The notes under the pieces are model-generated. The model was not told the DNA's origin. It did not search any database and saw nothing but the letters and a program-made list of their open reading frames with translations. The position numbers were made by a program, and so were the translations under genes. This document shows positions 49,956-60,971 of a stretch of DNA of 64,000 bases, piece after piece. The DNA is taken from NCBI RefSeq assembly GCF_031877795.1, contig NC_133971.1, forward strand, positions 96,700,154 to 96,764,153, written 5' to 3'. Each line of letters begins with the position of its first letter. Position 1 is the first letter of the stretch. Source of the stretch: Strix aluco. Taxonomy: Eukaryota; Chordata; Aves; Strigiformes; Strigidae.

Positions 49956-52900
49956 GTGAGTGACGGCGGCCTGTGGGGCGAGCAATGGCCGAGGCCGTGG
50001 TGCCACCGCGAGGTGGAGGGAGGGGGACGCGCCGGCCCCAGGGTCGCACCCGCTGCTGGAAGCCCCCGGCACGGTGAGGGACGCGGCGGCGAGGGGTGTC
50101 GGTCCCGCAGTCGGCGGCGGGGATGGAGCCGGTGTGGGTTCGCCGTGGGTGACCAGCCCCTTCACGAGTTCGCGCTCGGGCGAAGGGCAGCGGCCGAGAG
50201 CTGCAGCTGTTCTGCTGCCGCTTCTGCCGGGCTCCGGAGCTTCCCACCGGCGCGGCCGGGCCGTCCCTCCCCGCGAACCCCCACCGCGTTGGTGCGGAGG
50301 AGGGAGCATTCCCCGGCCGCAGCCCCGCGCTGGGAACGCGCAGCCCGTCTCTCGGGGAGGTTGGCTTAGTCCCACCGAGGACTTCCAGCAAGAAGCAGCA
50401 GGGTGCGAGTAGCGTGGGTTTTGCTTTGCCGGCTGTGGGGGTGGAAGGCGGCCCCTTGCACCTCGGCGGGAGCGCAGCCCGCTGCTCGCCCGGGGCCGGG
50501 AGCGCGGGGAATGTTTGGTGGCCCTTCCCTGTAGCTCCTCTTGTCTATATTAGGGTAAACACATTCATTTTCTTCAACTCTTTCTGCCTAGGTCACGCTC
50601 TCTAGATCGCTTCCTGATCATTTTACTTCCTGTGGCTTTTCAAGATTTTGGTTAGAGGGTAGTATCTCAAAAAAATGAGGCCTTCGAAGTGCAGCACTTG
50701 CAGTACATTATGAAGCTGTGTCCTTGCTCTATTATGACTGTATTTATTAAGATAGGGAGATAGAGAATGAGGACCAGAACATCACGTCTCTGTAGGGCCT
50801 GTTGCTAGGTTTGTTTCTCTGTATTATCCAGTAAAATACTATGAAAGTCTACGTGATAAGTGAAAATACCTCACGTCCAGGTTGCATGGCAGTGTGATTT
50901 AATGAAAGAAATAGTGATGAATCTTTTCAGTGGGAATACATAAACTTGAATTCCCTTTCTGTAGATGTATTAATTTCCTTAAAATAACACAGACAATAAT
51001 CTGTTGTGATTGAAAGTGCTTGAAGGCTTCACACCAGAACTTAAAACTCTGCATGGTTATAGCTGGAGATGAACTTACTGGAGCAGTTAACTGCATTGTG
51101 GCAGTAGATGTGTGTATTGGTTAAGCTCCAGCAGTCACTTGTTTCAACAACTACACTGAAAATCAAAGTCTTCCTGGACTTTCAAGTTAGTCTGACTCAC
51201 TCTTTACCGCTGCTGAATTAGGCACAAGAAAATGAAAGGTGCTGGACTTGTTGTTCTGCTGAGACTTTAGAAAGTGAAAATGAGAAGATTTCTTGATGTA
51301 TTTGGCCAGAATTGTTAGGTACAAACATTTCTTATTTGGTAGCATGCAACTTGCTAATACCACTTTCTACATGTGGAGGTGTCGCTGTGTAACATCTGAA
51401 CCCCTGAAACTTGAAGGAAATACTGCAGATATGCCCAAATCCCATCTCTCTTTTTTTAATCTTTTTGTTTGTCTACAAGTGATTTTTAACTCTGCTCCTT
51501 TCTGAGGACCCTCAAGCACTAAGAAGGTCTGTGCCATGTGTTTCTCATTATTTTGTAGCCCTCTGGATTTAGAACAGTGTTCCCTCAAAGTGCTGGAGCC
51601 AGAGGGAAGTCCCAGCTGGAGTCTTCTGAAGCTGCTGGGGGATCGTGGCTGCACCGTGGTGGAGCTCGTGGAGTTCTTGCAGGCCCTGGAGCACACAGAG
51701 GCTCTCCAGTGTCTCAGCCATTCAGGTCAGTTCTGGTTTGTGCTTTCACTGCGACTGTCTGTTTTACACTGGAAACACTGAAGTATTTGTGTTCTGCAGT
51801 AAGTAAAAACATCTTTAGTGTTTCAATTCTAGTAATTGGTATTCATGTATTCTGAGATTAAAAGTAAGGCAAGTAGATAAACTGGCTGAACGCAGTGTTG
51901 TAGACTTGGCTGCATGGATATGGCAGGTGCTGTCATTTCTCTGCTGACTTGGGTTCCGTGTCAGACTGTGCCTTCGGGAGGTGCTTATAGAACCGAAATG
52001 GTTGAGTTAGAACGACAAGTAGTGTTGCCAGCCATCTGTTCGGGCTGCAGGTTTCATTAACTGCATTTCACAGTTTACCCTAATTGAAGGGAAAGGGTCC
52101 AATTAGTGCCGGTTCTGGTGCATATGGGATGCAGTCCAACTTGCTAATTGGACAGAAAAACAGACTACCTTAAGATATAACTAGATTATTCTCTACTAAC
52201 CCATTCAGCTTGCTTCTTCACAAAAAGCCTAGGAAGTAGGGCAACACAAGGGAATGCATAGGTAAAACCATGTAGACCCAGTACTTCTTGCTGTAGTATA
52301 AAACCAGGGCTCTTTTTTATGTCCTCCTCCTGAAAGATGTGATGAAGTTCAGCCTACTAGGAAGTTACAAAAGCTTCTCCTCAAGAGTAGGAAGTGGAAA
52401 TGAGGCTAGTGAGCCCCTTTCCATACTGACAGCTGTCCTGTTCTTTGGATGGTATGAGAAAAGAAGCTGTGGGCTGAGAACCATTGTTAAGATAACCTTG
52501 GAATTTTTCAAGTAAATTATAGTAATGCTTTGCAGCTGTTTCATCTAGTTAAGGCTGTTGCTTCCCGTAGCATGTTGAATGAGGTGTGATTGAGGTACAT
52601 GGTAGTTTAGTCCAGCTGAAGTGTGGCACTGTAGGCTTGGTGGGGAGAGGGGTGTTGGTGTTACATCAGTGAGAGTGGCTTGCACTCATGGGGCAAGAGT
52701 TGGGATGGAGGCACAGGCAGTACTACGCTCTCCTGCACTATTACTCCTTTTTATTATTCTCCATACGGTGGTTGCTGAGGGAATAATGAAAACAAGAGTG
52801 GTCCTGGTTCACATTGGTACCACAGAGTGCCTGCACTGAGCCAAAATGTTGCGCTTGCTTGGTCTGTGATCATCTCAAGTATTACCACCGTTGGATTGAG

Positions 52901-55900
52901 GATTTTTGTGTGGCTGTCAGTCAAGTTACATTCGGAAAATGTAACGAAGACTAAATCCTGGATAAAACAGGAACTTGCTACATAGCAGAATTGTGAGATA
53001 GTGGTATCGGGGAATGTGTTGAGGGGAGCAAGCCAATAAGTAGACTTTTGTCAAGACCCCTTGGAACTGCAGAGGTGGTCTTGTTGTGAATGAATCTCTT
53101 GCAGAACAGTATGATCTGTGATAGAATGGATTCAGCCTCCTCTAAGGAGGACTGGGTACCCCTGCAGAAACTGAGAAACCAAAGCAAAGGGTATTTGAAG
53201 AAAGCTTAGGTCAATAAGAATTTTAAACCATTTAAAAAGAAGCAGTAGGCTTTGATATTTGCGGTGAGTTTATTTAAATGTTCAGAGGTGGTTGATGTTT
53301 GAAGTCAAAAGTACAAATTTGTAACTGCCCATTTGTTCTAATACACCAAAAAAGGCTTAAGCGTTGCACAAGTTCCTTTAGGAATGGGATTGTTTAATGT
53401 AGGACCTCTGTAGCTGTCACACTGGTTTGTTAGACCGTTTTCTACCAGCTTAGATGATGCAGTTAAAAAGACACGAACCTTTGTGAGCCTGTTAGTGAGT
53501 GTACAGTTTCCATGCTGCTTCGTGGTCTATTTTGGCAGTGATACCACCTACCTTTACGGCAGAGATGTGTTGTTATGAGGTGGGACATCGCTTTGTTTGC
53601 AGCAACACAAAGGATCCCTCTGAGGATCATAGGCTTGTTTGTGCTGAGAGACTTGCCTGTCACATTGGATTAACTCCATAGATCTTCCTATAAAGACACA
53701 AATTGGTAGTAATAATAACTTTAAAACATCTCCTTTTCGGTAGTGAGAAATCCTAGGCATCTTGTTCCTTGGGTCACCTCTCTGTCCCTTCCCTTTTTTT
53801 ATATGGTCATGTTGTGAACTTGCTGGAAATGAATGAAACTCGAAGAGCTTTCTCCCAGGCTAAGAAGGAAACAAGGCTTAAGATGCAATTTGTGGTCTTA
53901 CAGTCTAGTCCTTGTGCAACCTCACTGAGTTGTGGTGATTGAAACGGGAGTGAAGAGGTGGTTTTCCTCTGCAGACAGGTCTCTTACTGCAGCAGTTTAG
54001 GCACTTCAGTCTGAATGTGAGTAATTGAGGCCGGGTTTCCAGAAATTACTGAAAATGTTTGCCAGTGTGTAAGCTAAGAATGTAACAGTTGGATTATAGT
54101 TAAGATCATGAGTACTTAGTTTGCGCTGCGTGTTTCAAAGTCTGGTAACCCTAAGTGTCGGTTTGCCATCCTCAGTGGTAAAACTCAAGCTTTGCGTTTT
54201 CCAATGAAATTTGAAGAAGCATTTGTGTATCTTTGTAATCATTCAGAAAATTGAGCCAGAAGATTTTCTTTTTGAACCATTAAATTCTGTGATGCTTGCA
54301 GGAAGTAACTGTATAGTGCTGAATGAATTTCCGGAAAATAAATGAAACTGAAGAAATTATGAATCAGATGTTGTGTTTGTAATGCTTCCAAGGAGTGCAA
54401 AATACTAATCTTTCAGAGAATTTGTTTTTCTCAACTACTTTCTTAAGAGATGTTAGTGATGCGAATCAGGAGAGATTTAAAAAAAAAAGTGAAGGTCTTT
54501 GGAAAGAGCAAGTCTTAATTTTTTTGTTCTTTAAACTGAAATAATATAATTCCTGTTTGTCTCGGTTAATGTTAGATGATTGTGATTCTTGAAAACTGTA
54601 CTTAATACACTTCCTTTAACTATGAAAAACAGGGGAGGAAGTGTTAAATGAGGAACTGAGGTAGTGATCTTCAGGGCTAGGGAACAGAGGGAAGTTGTTT
54701 TAGAGAAAGGAAGGCAGGGAATTTTCAAGTCCAGTAGCTACTCTGGAGTAGTTGCCTGCGTGATCAACTATAAGGTTGTGTGTGGAGGAAGTTAATATAG
54801 CCCACGTCCCTGCTGGACAGATTAATGTGATTTCCAAATGTCATATAATCGCTATTTCAGTCTGTTGACCACGTGGGTTTCTGCTGAGGTTTCAGCCTGT
54901 TGATCAAATTGTTCTGGTTTCTTTCCTCAAACATTCTCTGTTAGGAAAATGCTCTGATGTGCAGCTAAACTTGTTAAACATGAGGGGAAAGAAAGCAGAC
55001 AAAAAGAAAACTCTGACAGAGTGTAATAAGAAGGCTTGGAGCAATTGATAATCTTGAGTCTTATACCAGGATATTTGCAATCTCTTTGCAGCTATTTTTT
55101 TGCACAGCTTCTCATTTACTCCATACTATTCTGTAAGATTATTCCCCCAGCAATCTGGAATAGTGCTTCTGTACCAGACTGCACTTCCAGCTTCTGCAAC
55201 ATGTTTTCATTAAACTATAAAGGAGGAAATACTTTGTCCCATAACAGAGAAATTAGACTGACTCACAAAATACTAAAAATTTATATTTTTTTAATCTGAT
55301 TGTTCATTTCTGAGAGTAATGACATGGTGATGAAGTGCTTCTATACCGTTCACTATTTCTGTGCTTTTTCTGTAACTAGTTTTACTGGGCCTAGCTAGAA
55401 TAGAATGAATTTCTTCGTAGCAGCTCATATCATGCTCTACTTTAGCTTTTGGGCCGAATCAGTACTGATAACACAGCAGTGTTCTAGCTTTTGCCGAGCA
55501 GCGTTTGCACAGCATCAGACCTTTCTCTGTTTCTTGCTCTGCCCCCACCCAGTGCATATTTCGGGGGTGTGCAGTAGACTGGGAGGGGACACAGTCGGGC
55601 AGATGACCTGAACTAACCAAAGAGATATTCCATATAACCTGATGCTCGGAAATAAAAGGGAAAAGGGGGAGTTTTGAAGGGCCTCGCCATCTGTTGCTTA
55701 GGAACTGGCTGGGCTTTGGTCCATCCATGGGAGGTGGTGAGTGATTGCCTTTGTGTCACTTGTTTTGTTTTCTTCCCTATTCTTCCACTCATCCTTCACC
55801 TATTAATTATTATTATTTTTTGGTTCGTTTTATTTTTACCTCCAAGTTTATTGTTTTTACTCTTCCATTCCCTCTTCCCCCATCCCACTGGGGGTAGGGG

Positions 55901-58370
55901 ACTGTGTGGTGCTCATCTGCCCACCAGGGTTAACCCACAACACTCATATTGTACCAACTAGTCATTAATGTGTAGTATTGCTTGTGGTCACCCACAGCAC
56001 CAGTATCGTACCAAGTAGTCATTAGTAGTATTGCTTGTGGTCCCACTGGGGCTGTCAAATGCATTTTACCATCCATAGTAAATAATGCTTCAAATGAATT
56101 ATTTTTTTGATGGCTTATCAGGTCAGTGTTGCTGAACACCTTGGTCGTAGGTCCGTCTGTTTTTTGACAGCAGCGTGAGGTTAAACTTTCTGTTCTGCGG
56201 TTGGCTTCCCACACACACCCCTCTTCTTCTGATGACCTTGGTTATACCAGTGGATCTGGTTTTGGGGTCATGCTGTAACAGGATCTCTGGAATGGTCTAG
56301 GTTAAGAAAATAACTGGATCATACCAGACCGGTGTCAGAATTTCACTCATGCTATTTTCTGGCAGTTAAAATTTGAAGTGGAAAATTTTACCTTGCATAT
56401 TGGCAAAAGACAACCCCAGCCCTGTGTTCTACAGGAGGTGAAGGCATAAAGCTGTAACCAGTGTTTCAGCTAATAAGGTTGCATGAGAAATAGTAGAAAA
56501 ATGCACTATATTGTAGTTAAACTAACCCTTACTGTTTTGATCCATCCCTCAGGCTGTGCCTAATCTTAATCTGAAGATTAATAACTCAGATAAATTGGTG
56601 GGAGTGAACAAACTCTTAAAACTGTCAATACTTTTCCCAAAAGGAATCTGTGATGCCATTGGAAATACTTGCTTTAGTGAGTAGAGAGCAAGAGGGATGG
56701 AAATATCCTAAAATAAAAATACCTGAATGATCTCCTTTAAATCCTCAATAAACTCTGTAGAGTACTGATCAGTTTGAGCATGGATTTTGTGTAATGGAAG
56801 ACAATTTCGGATGTCTTGAAGTCATATAACTAATTGGAACTGCGTGTATACACAGTACAAACAAATTAGTTTCAGGTATATATAATGACAAACTTTCTTT
56901 TCTCAAAAGACAATTTAAGTTGTAGAATTGTATTTCTTAATAACTTTCCTATGTGTAAATTCCTTTTTAAAGGTATAAAGATCGTTGTACAGCCAGACTC
57001 TCAAGCAGTGCTCTCTGGTCAGGTCGTCAAGCTGTGTTGTTGGGCAACAGGACACCCATTTGTGCATTACCAGTGGTTCAAGCAGGAAAAAGAGGTAATA
57101 GTTGATACAGAATATAGGTTTTTTTAAATGGTGAAATAATAGGTAGTGATTTTGGATGATACTTTTTTTTTTTAAGACTGTTGCTCTTCTTTACATGAGA
57201 GAAGATTACTATATAATAAAACTAGAAGTTTAAAAAATGCTGCATAATGACCCTATCAATGTGCTGAAACAATAAGGTGGTTCCTTATGTTCAGACCACT
57301 TTACCCTTGGAGGCTAATCTTGGAACACGGCAGTAGGGAAACGGTAGGTTTAGTTGTCTCTCAGCCTACCAAGAAGTTTTGACCCAAGCCACGGAGAAAC
57401 TGCCACACTGGGACAAATGCCAGTCGCTGTTGGTCTCAGACGGATGGAAACTGGTTTCCTAAGAATGAAGGGTTGAAGGCCTGAACTCAGTGGTGGCACA
57501 GACGTCTCCAGTAAAATACTGGAATGCCTGTGAGCTGGTATCTCTGGAGTCTGAATGGCAGCACGTAGGCCCAGATTTCTGGTCCTGGTTATCTTTCTAC
57601 AAGATGAATGCATTTTTTTCTTAATGTTATTTTATCGTAGGTACTATTTTTAGAAATGCGGTAAGTTCATGGTATTTTAAATTGCTGTTGGGACTGAAAT
57701 TTTTAACTAATTTCCTACACCTTTCTAAAAGTTTATCTAGATCATCCAAAACATGGCTTAAAAAATATGATTATAGTCATGTCCTGCTCATTACAGTTAA
57801 AATATAGATGTAGTAAAAAATTATTTTTCTGTGAAAGAATGTTACAGTTTCCTGGTTGTAGTTGAATATATTTTAAGACTAGAGCTGAATGTAACACACA
57901 TGCTGGTTGGAGTAGTGCTTAAGAAATTATTCAGAGTTATTTGTGGAGAAAGGTAGAAATTATTAATTTCAAGAAGAGTTTTTCAACTGGCTTAAAAGCT
58001 CAGAGTTGTCTTAAATAGAGGCATATGAATTATTCTTGGAAGAAAGCCTGTCTCTGAGCTACTAAATATGTAGAACAAGACTTTCTCATCCAAAAGTTTC
58101 AATAAGTGACGGAATTGAGGATAGTGTTACAGACATGGAAATAAATATTCTAATATTTGGTGCTGGTTTAGATTAAATCAATCTAAATTTAAGTATTTCT
58201 TGGCTCACCTGTAATTCAGGTTCCCCATGGTAATTCTCCAGAGCTGGTTTTGAATCCAGTGAGTGTAAACGATTCTGGCTTTTACATCTGTCGAGTGAAC
58301 AGTGAATCTTCATTCGTGTTCAGTCGGTGGGCACGACTTGAAGTTTGCGATCTCCAGGGTACGTCTCATG
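49795..58370 (+). CDS. MALT1: MALT1 paracaspase, exons 1-4 (5' part of gene)
   Basis: MALT1 is the protease and scaffold of the CARD-BCL10-MALT1 complex, which relays antigen-receptor signals to NF-kB in the cytosol. The window holds 49795-49955, 51559-51725, 56973-57094 and 58220-58370, with phases 2, 1, 0 and 1 at their ends. They encode the N-terminal death domain and the first Ig-like domain, which bind BCL10. The rest (second Ig, caspase-like domain, TRAF6-binding tail) lies beyond the window. The start is the MSEPVRSAPGG methionine. The frame stays open upstream through the tandem repeat, but that is CpG-island sequence. Intron 4 carries an antisense provirus. Confidence 0.95.
49956..51558. 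other. MALT1 intron 1
   Basis: The first roughly 560 bp is CpG island; the rest is AT-rich unique DNA. Confidence 0.7.
51559..51725 (+). CDS. MALT1: MALT1 exon 2 (rest of death domain)
   Basis: 167 nt, phase 2 in and phase 1 out. Encodes SPLDLEQCSLKVLEPEGSPS, SLLKLLGDRGCTVVELVEF and LQALEHTEALQCL, matching the second half of the MALT1 death domain. Acceptor TTATTTTGTAG, donor TTCAG/GTCAGT. Confidence 0.95.
55395..55941 (+). mobile_element. Solo LTR, avian ERVL-like, in MALT1 intron 2
   Basis: Contains familiar avian LTR features: a GATAACACAGCAGTGTT core, ACACAG/GGGCAG tracts, AATAAA at 55651-55656 and a T-rich stretch, ending near GGTTAACCCACAACA. No internal retroviral sequence on either side. 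The left boundary is approximate. Confidence 0.6.
55933..56042. repeat. Imperfect tandem duplication, about 55 bp, two copies
   Basis: 55933-55989 and 55990-56042 share ACCCACA, TCGTACCAA/TTGTACCAA, TAGTCATTA and GTAGTATTGCTTGTGGTC. The first copy overlaps the 3' end of the solo LTR. Confidence 0.85.
56973..57094 (+). CDS. MALT1: MALT1 exon 3 (first Ig domain, N-terminal half)
   Basis: 122 nt, phase 1 in and phase 0 out. Reads GIKIVVQPDSQAVLSGQVVK, then LCCWATGHPFVHYQWFKQEKE, with the first Ig cysteine and the core tryptophan in YQWFK. Confidence 0.95.
57095..58219. other. MALT1 intron 3
   Basis: 1.1 kb, AT-rich, no recognised feature. Confidence 0.7.
58220..58370 (+). CDS. MALT1: MALT1 exon 4 (first Ig domain, C-terminal half)
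   Basis: 151 nt, phase 0 in and phase 1 out. Encodes HGNSPELVLNPVSVNDSGFY, then ICRVNSESSFVFSRW, with the D-S-G-x-Y-x-C Ig signature. Ends LEVCDLQGTSH with donor GTGAGT at 58371. It is the last host exon before the provirus. Confidence 0.93.
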
Positions 58371-58714
58371 GTGAGTGGCAAAAACGTTGTCTTTTGAAAG
58401 TCTGTCTTTCCACTTGTGAGAGGAACTTGGGTCCCCGTTGCTGTCTTGCACAGCTGTGAAAGAGGGCTGATTGAAAATGCAGCTTCCAATTTTTGGGCTC
58501 TTGTGCTGGTCACAAAAGGAGAGGAGGAATGAAGTTCCACAGTGGTGGGTAAATATAGATAGATGGAAAACATACACAGTGTCAGCTCCTTTTAATTCTT
58601 AGAGGATTCTTGGACCAGAAAAGCAGTTCTTTAACTCCCTTGTTTATCTGTTTACCTCTTGTGGTAACTTGCTAGTGACTGGGCACACACAGTCTATTCT
58701 GAATATCTGCCCCG
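58371..58714. other. MALT1 intron 4 before the provirus
   Basis: 344 bp of host intron between the exon 4 donor and the LTR edge. Nothing else recognised. Confidence 0.7.
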
Positions 58715-58921
58715 TGTTGAAAGAACGCAGTGGGAGCCCAGCCATCATTTAATGCACAAAGGCTCAACTTTATTAGTACTCACACTTCTTTTATATCCAC
58801 AATAATTAGTTCATACATATTGCAAAAAGCAAGCTCCTTATAGGTTGCTAAGGTTAGATACATTGGTTGCTAAGGTTAAATACCAATCTCTCCCCTTATG
58901 ATTTCTGCAAGGCCTTCTACA
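58715..58921 (-). repeat. 3' LTR of the provirus (about 207 bp)
   Basis: Starts TGTAGAAGG and ends CTTTCAACA on the minus strand, an imperfect inverted repeat matching at 7 of 9 positions. A TATAAA (58790-58795) and an AATAAA (58769-58774) lie very close together, an alpharetrovirus-like short layout. U3 contains a direct repeat around CCTTAGCAACC. Purine-rich sequence precedes the start. A shorter LTR beginning TGGTATTT near 58885, after AAGGGGAGAG, is the alternative. Confidence 0.7.
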
Positions 58922-58973
58922 TAGTCCTGCTTCTGTTCTTTGTTCTTCTTTGATACTTTTCGGTATTCTCCCA

Positions 58974-60299
58974 TCACGTCGCCGTTGTCAGCAGTTCCTC
59001 GGTGCTGTGCCCTTTCTCACGTAGCCAGTTGTTAGCAAACTGCTCCACATCTCCCCCGTTTTCTTTTTGCACTTGTGCTAAAAATATTGCAGAGGCAGTC
59101 TTCTGCAGGGCCCTTTGCAGAAGATTGACAATACATGGCAACATCAAAAGCACAGTCACAATTACCAAGATCATGACCCCCACAGACTTGATCAGAGATA
59201 TTAACCATCCTAAAAGTCCCCAACCTTTAAACATCCTTGTTAACCAATCTAATCCATCATCTTCTGTTAAATGTTTGACACCATCCTTTAGCTGCTGTAT
59301 GCTTTTAAAAATAGATTCTGAGTGGTCAGACAAATTCATGCAACACATTCCTTCAAATTCCTCACATCCATGGCCTTGTGCTAAAAGCAAAAAATCAATT
59401 GCAGCTCTGTTCTGTAAAGTAGCATGTCTAACACTATCAACATCAGTTAAAAGACCACTTAAAGCTAAAGAAGTAGCGTTAGTCTGTTTGCTAAGCCAAC
59501 ATCCCAACTTATTCAAAGTAGTTAAGGCATTTGCAACACCAACTCCTGGTGCCAATATGGAGGCCGTTATGATTTGGCCTGGATTCCAGAATTCAACGTT
59601 ATCTCGACAAGAACTTTCAAACTGATGAACGGTCCTTGGGACTCGCTTATGTTTTCGAGTCATATTCAGAATCATTGACACATTTGGTGTTAATAACGTG
59701 AGACGTCCGAGGCTACACGGGCCTCCATTCAGTTTAGATGGGACGCCTCCCCAGGCACGATCTCCACAGATTAGAAACACACCAGGAGGTAATGCAAGAG
59801 GAACAGCAAAAGATCGTGAGATGTTAGTCGAAGTATAATTGCACCAAGCAGTTGAATTATGATAAGCAGCATTAGTTGCATTCACATTTTGCCCTCTCCG
59901 TGTGGTGTTATAGGAGTAATTAAAAAACACACAAGCATCCATTATAACAGAGCCTAGCAACTCTAGCTCTTGGGGTTCTTGCGTAACCTGTGGAAGGTGA
60001 CTGTATACACCATCCCAATTATCTGTACAATTTTTTGGAGAGTTGCAAAGAGAGAAAATCTGAAGGGTTTGTGGGATTGGCCATGTGTCTACTGGCACTC
60101 CCACCAAACAGGTGGAGAATGGATTTTCCGGATTCGCAGTAGAAAGGCACAAGGTTTCTTGATGTGTCATATTTGCCAAAGTTACCCAGACATTTTGTTT
60201 AGGTTGTGAAACCATCCAGCCTTCAGCTTGATATATTGTCCAAAACAGGCCAATCACGCTGGGTAGGATCTTAATGAAGGTTGCCATCTGTGGAGACAC
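58974..60299 (-). CDS. env: Endogenous retroviral envelope (Env), open reading frame
   Basis: 441 codons with no break. A splice acceptor (TCTCCACAG) directly before 60287 suggests that the fifth codon, the Met of MATFIK, is the real start, opening a signal peptide. A glycosylated surface subunit (many NxT/S) runs to about residue 222, where basic residues ending RVPR form a likely furin site. In the transmembrane subunit a hydrophobic fusion peptide lies between Cys231 and Cys267, followed by the immunosuppressive-like helix with LQNRAAIDFLLL and a C-x6-C-C motif (Cys312, 319, 320). A membrane span is at about 362-394, then a cytoplasmic tail. The cysteine-flanked internal fusion peptide is alpharetrovirus-like. 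Whether the protein is made is unknown. Confidence 0.92.
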   Translation of the reverse strand: MSPQMATFIKILPSVIGLFWTIYQAEGWMVSQPKQNVWVTLANMTHQETLCLSTANPENPFSTCLVGVPVDTWPIPQTLQIFSLCNSPKNCTDNWDGVYSHLPQVTQEPQELELLGSVIMDACVFFNYSYNTTRRGQNVNATNAAYHNSTAWCNYTSTNISRSFAVPLALPPGVFLICGDRAWGGVPSKLNGGPCSLGRLTLLTPNVSMILNMTRKHKRVPRTVHQFESSCRDNVEFWNPGQIITASILAPGVGVANALTTLNKLGCWLSKQTNATSLALSGLLTDVDSVRHATLQNRAAIDFLLLAQGHGCEEFEGMCCMNLSDHSESIFKSIQQLKDGVKHLTEDDGLDWLTRMFKGWGLLGWLISLIKSVGVMILVIVTVLLMLPCIVNLLQRALQKTASAIFLAQVQKENGGDVEQFANNWLREKGHSTEELLTTAT

Positions 60300-60323
60300 A
60301 AGTAAATTCCTAATCCTGATTAA

Positions 60324-60971
60324 TCAATTGTTCTTTGTACTTCTATCTTTTATTGCTACGTAACGCCTTTTCATCTGTCCCCACCTACGAGGAGCAATCT
60401 GTATCCACGTAGGAATAGCACTATGTATGAAACACTCAGTCTGTAAACATGCAGATTTTGATTCCTGCTCTAACCGTTGCTTATGATGCTGCAGCCACCA
60501 AACAGCCGCTGCCAGGGATAACGACTCTCGATTTTCCCACAAACCGAAACACTCTTGAATTGGCTGCCCTGCAAACCTTGCTAATGCCCTCTGTGGGTTG
60601 TCATTAATCCATGTGTTACGACAGTTAATACATCTTAACCCAAAATATAGCTGTGATTGGTGTATCCAATATCTTTTTTCACATCCTCCACAAAACACCT
60701 TTACCCACGCTTGATGATCCGGATTGTTGCAGTTTAAACAATTTTGCCCACTTCTTATTACATTCCCATTTAACCCCTCTATAATTCTCCATACATCTGA
60801 CAATGTTGCCCAGTAAAGTGAATGTCCGAGTAGACCCTCAAGTTGGGTCAAAACGGGCTGGATCTTCAGCCGCTGTCGATGAGCTTGTCTCTCCTCCGGT
60901 GTCATTGGGAGGTGCGGCAGGTTTCGCCCATCTCGCTGGAACCCATACGGTGCCTGTTGGTGTAGAAACAC
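60324..60971 (-). CDS. Unassigned 215-aa CxxC-rich retroviral ORF between pol and env
   Basis: I do not recognise this protein. It begins inside the end of pol in another frame (134-nt overlap) and stops 24 nt before the env frame. It carries three CxxC pairs (Cys78/81, 94/97, 114/117), with further Cys141, 175, 180 and His86, suggesting one or two zinc-binding folds. Aromatic residues cluster around them (RYWIHQSQLYFG, AVWWLQHH), and the C-terminus is basic (RRWGQMKRRY). There is no signal peptide or membrane span. Its position resembles that of accessory genes in complex retroviruses. It could be a regulatory protein (basic tail plus zinc site) or an alternative front part of an env-region product. 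An ORF this long kept open in an otherwise intact provirus argues for function. Confidence 0.7.
   Translation of the reverse strand: MFLHQQAPYGFQRDGRNLPHLPMTPEERQAHRQRLKIQPVLTQLEGLLGHSLYWATLSDVWRIIEGLNGNVIRSGQNCLNCNNPDHQAWVKVFCGGCEKRYWIHQSQLYFGLRCINCRNTWINDNPQRALARFAGQPIQECFGLWENRESLSLAAAVWWLQHHKQRLEQESKSACLQTECFIHSAIPTWIQIAPRRWGQMKRRYVAIKDRSTKNN

Larger units (their letters stand above)
49096..50520. promoter_or_regulatory. CpG island, probable shared MALT1/ALPK2 promoter
   Basis: Abrupt shift from AT-rich flanks to very GC- and CpG-rich DNA with many GGGCGG boxes. It covers MALT1 exon 1 and the start of intron 1, and its left edge touches the candidate ALPK2 leader exon pointing the other way. 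No TATA box is evident. A bidirectional promoter is inferred from this layout. Confidence 0.75.
51726..56972. other. MALT1 intron 2
   Basis: 5.2 kb with the ERVL-like solo LTR and the 55-bp duplication. No other feature recognised. Confidence 0.7.

Noticed and set aside
59002..59625. 207-codon plus-strand open frame antisense to env
   Set aside because: No recognisable motifs; a shadow of the env coding frame.
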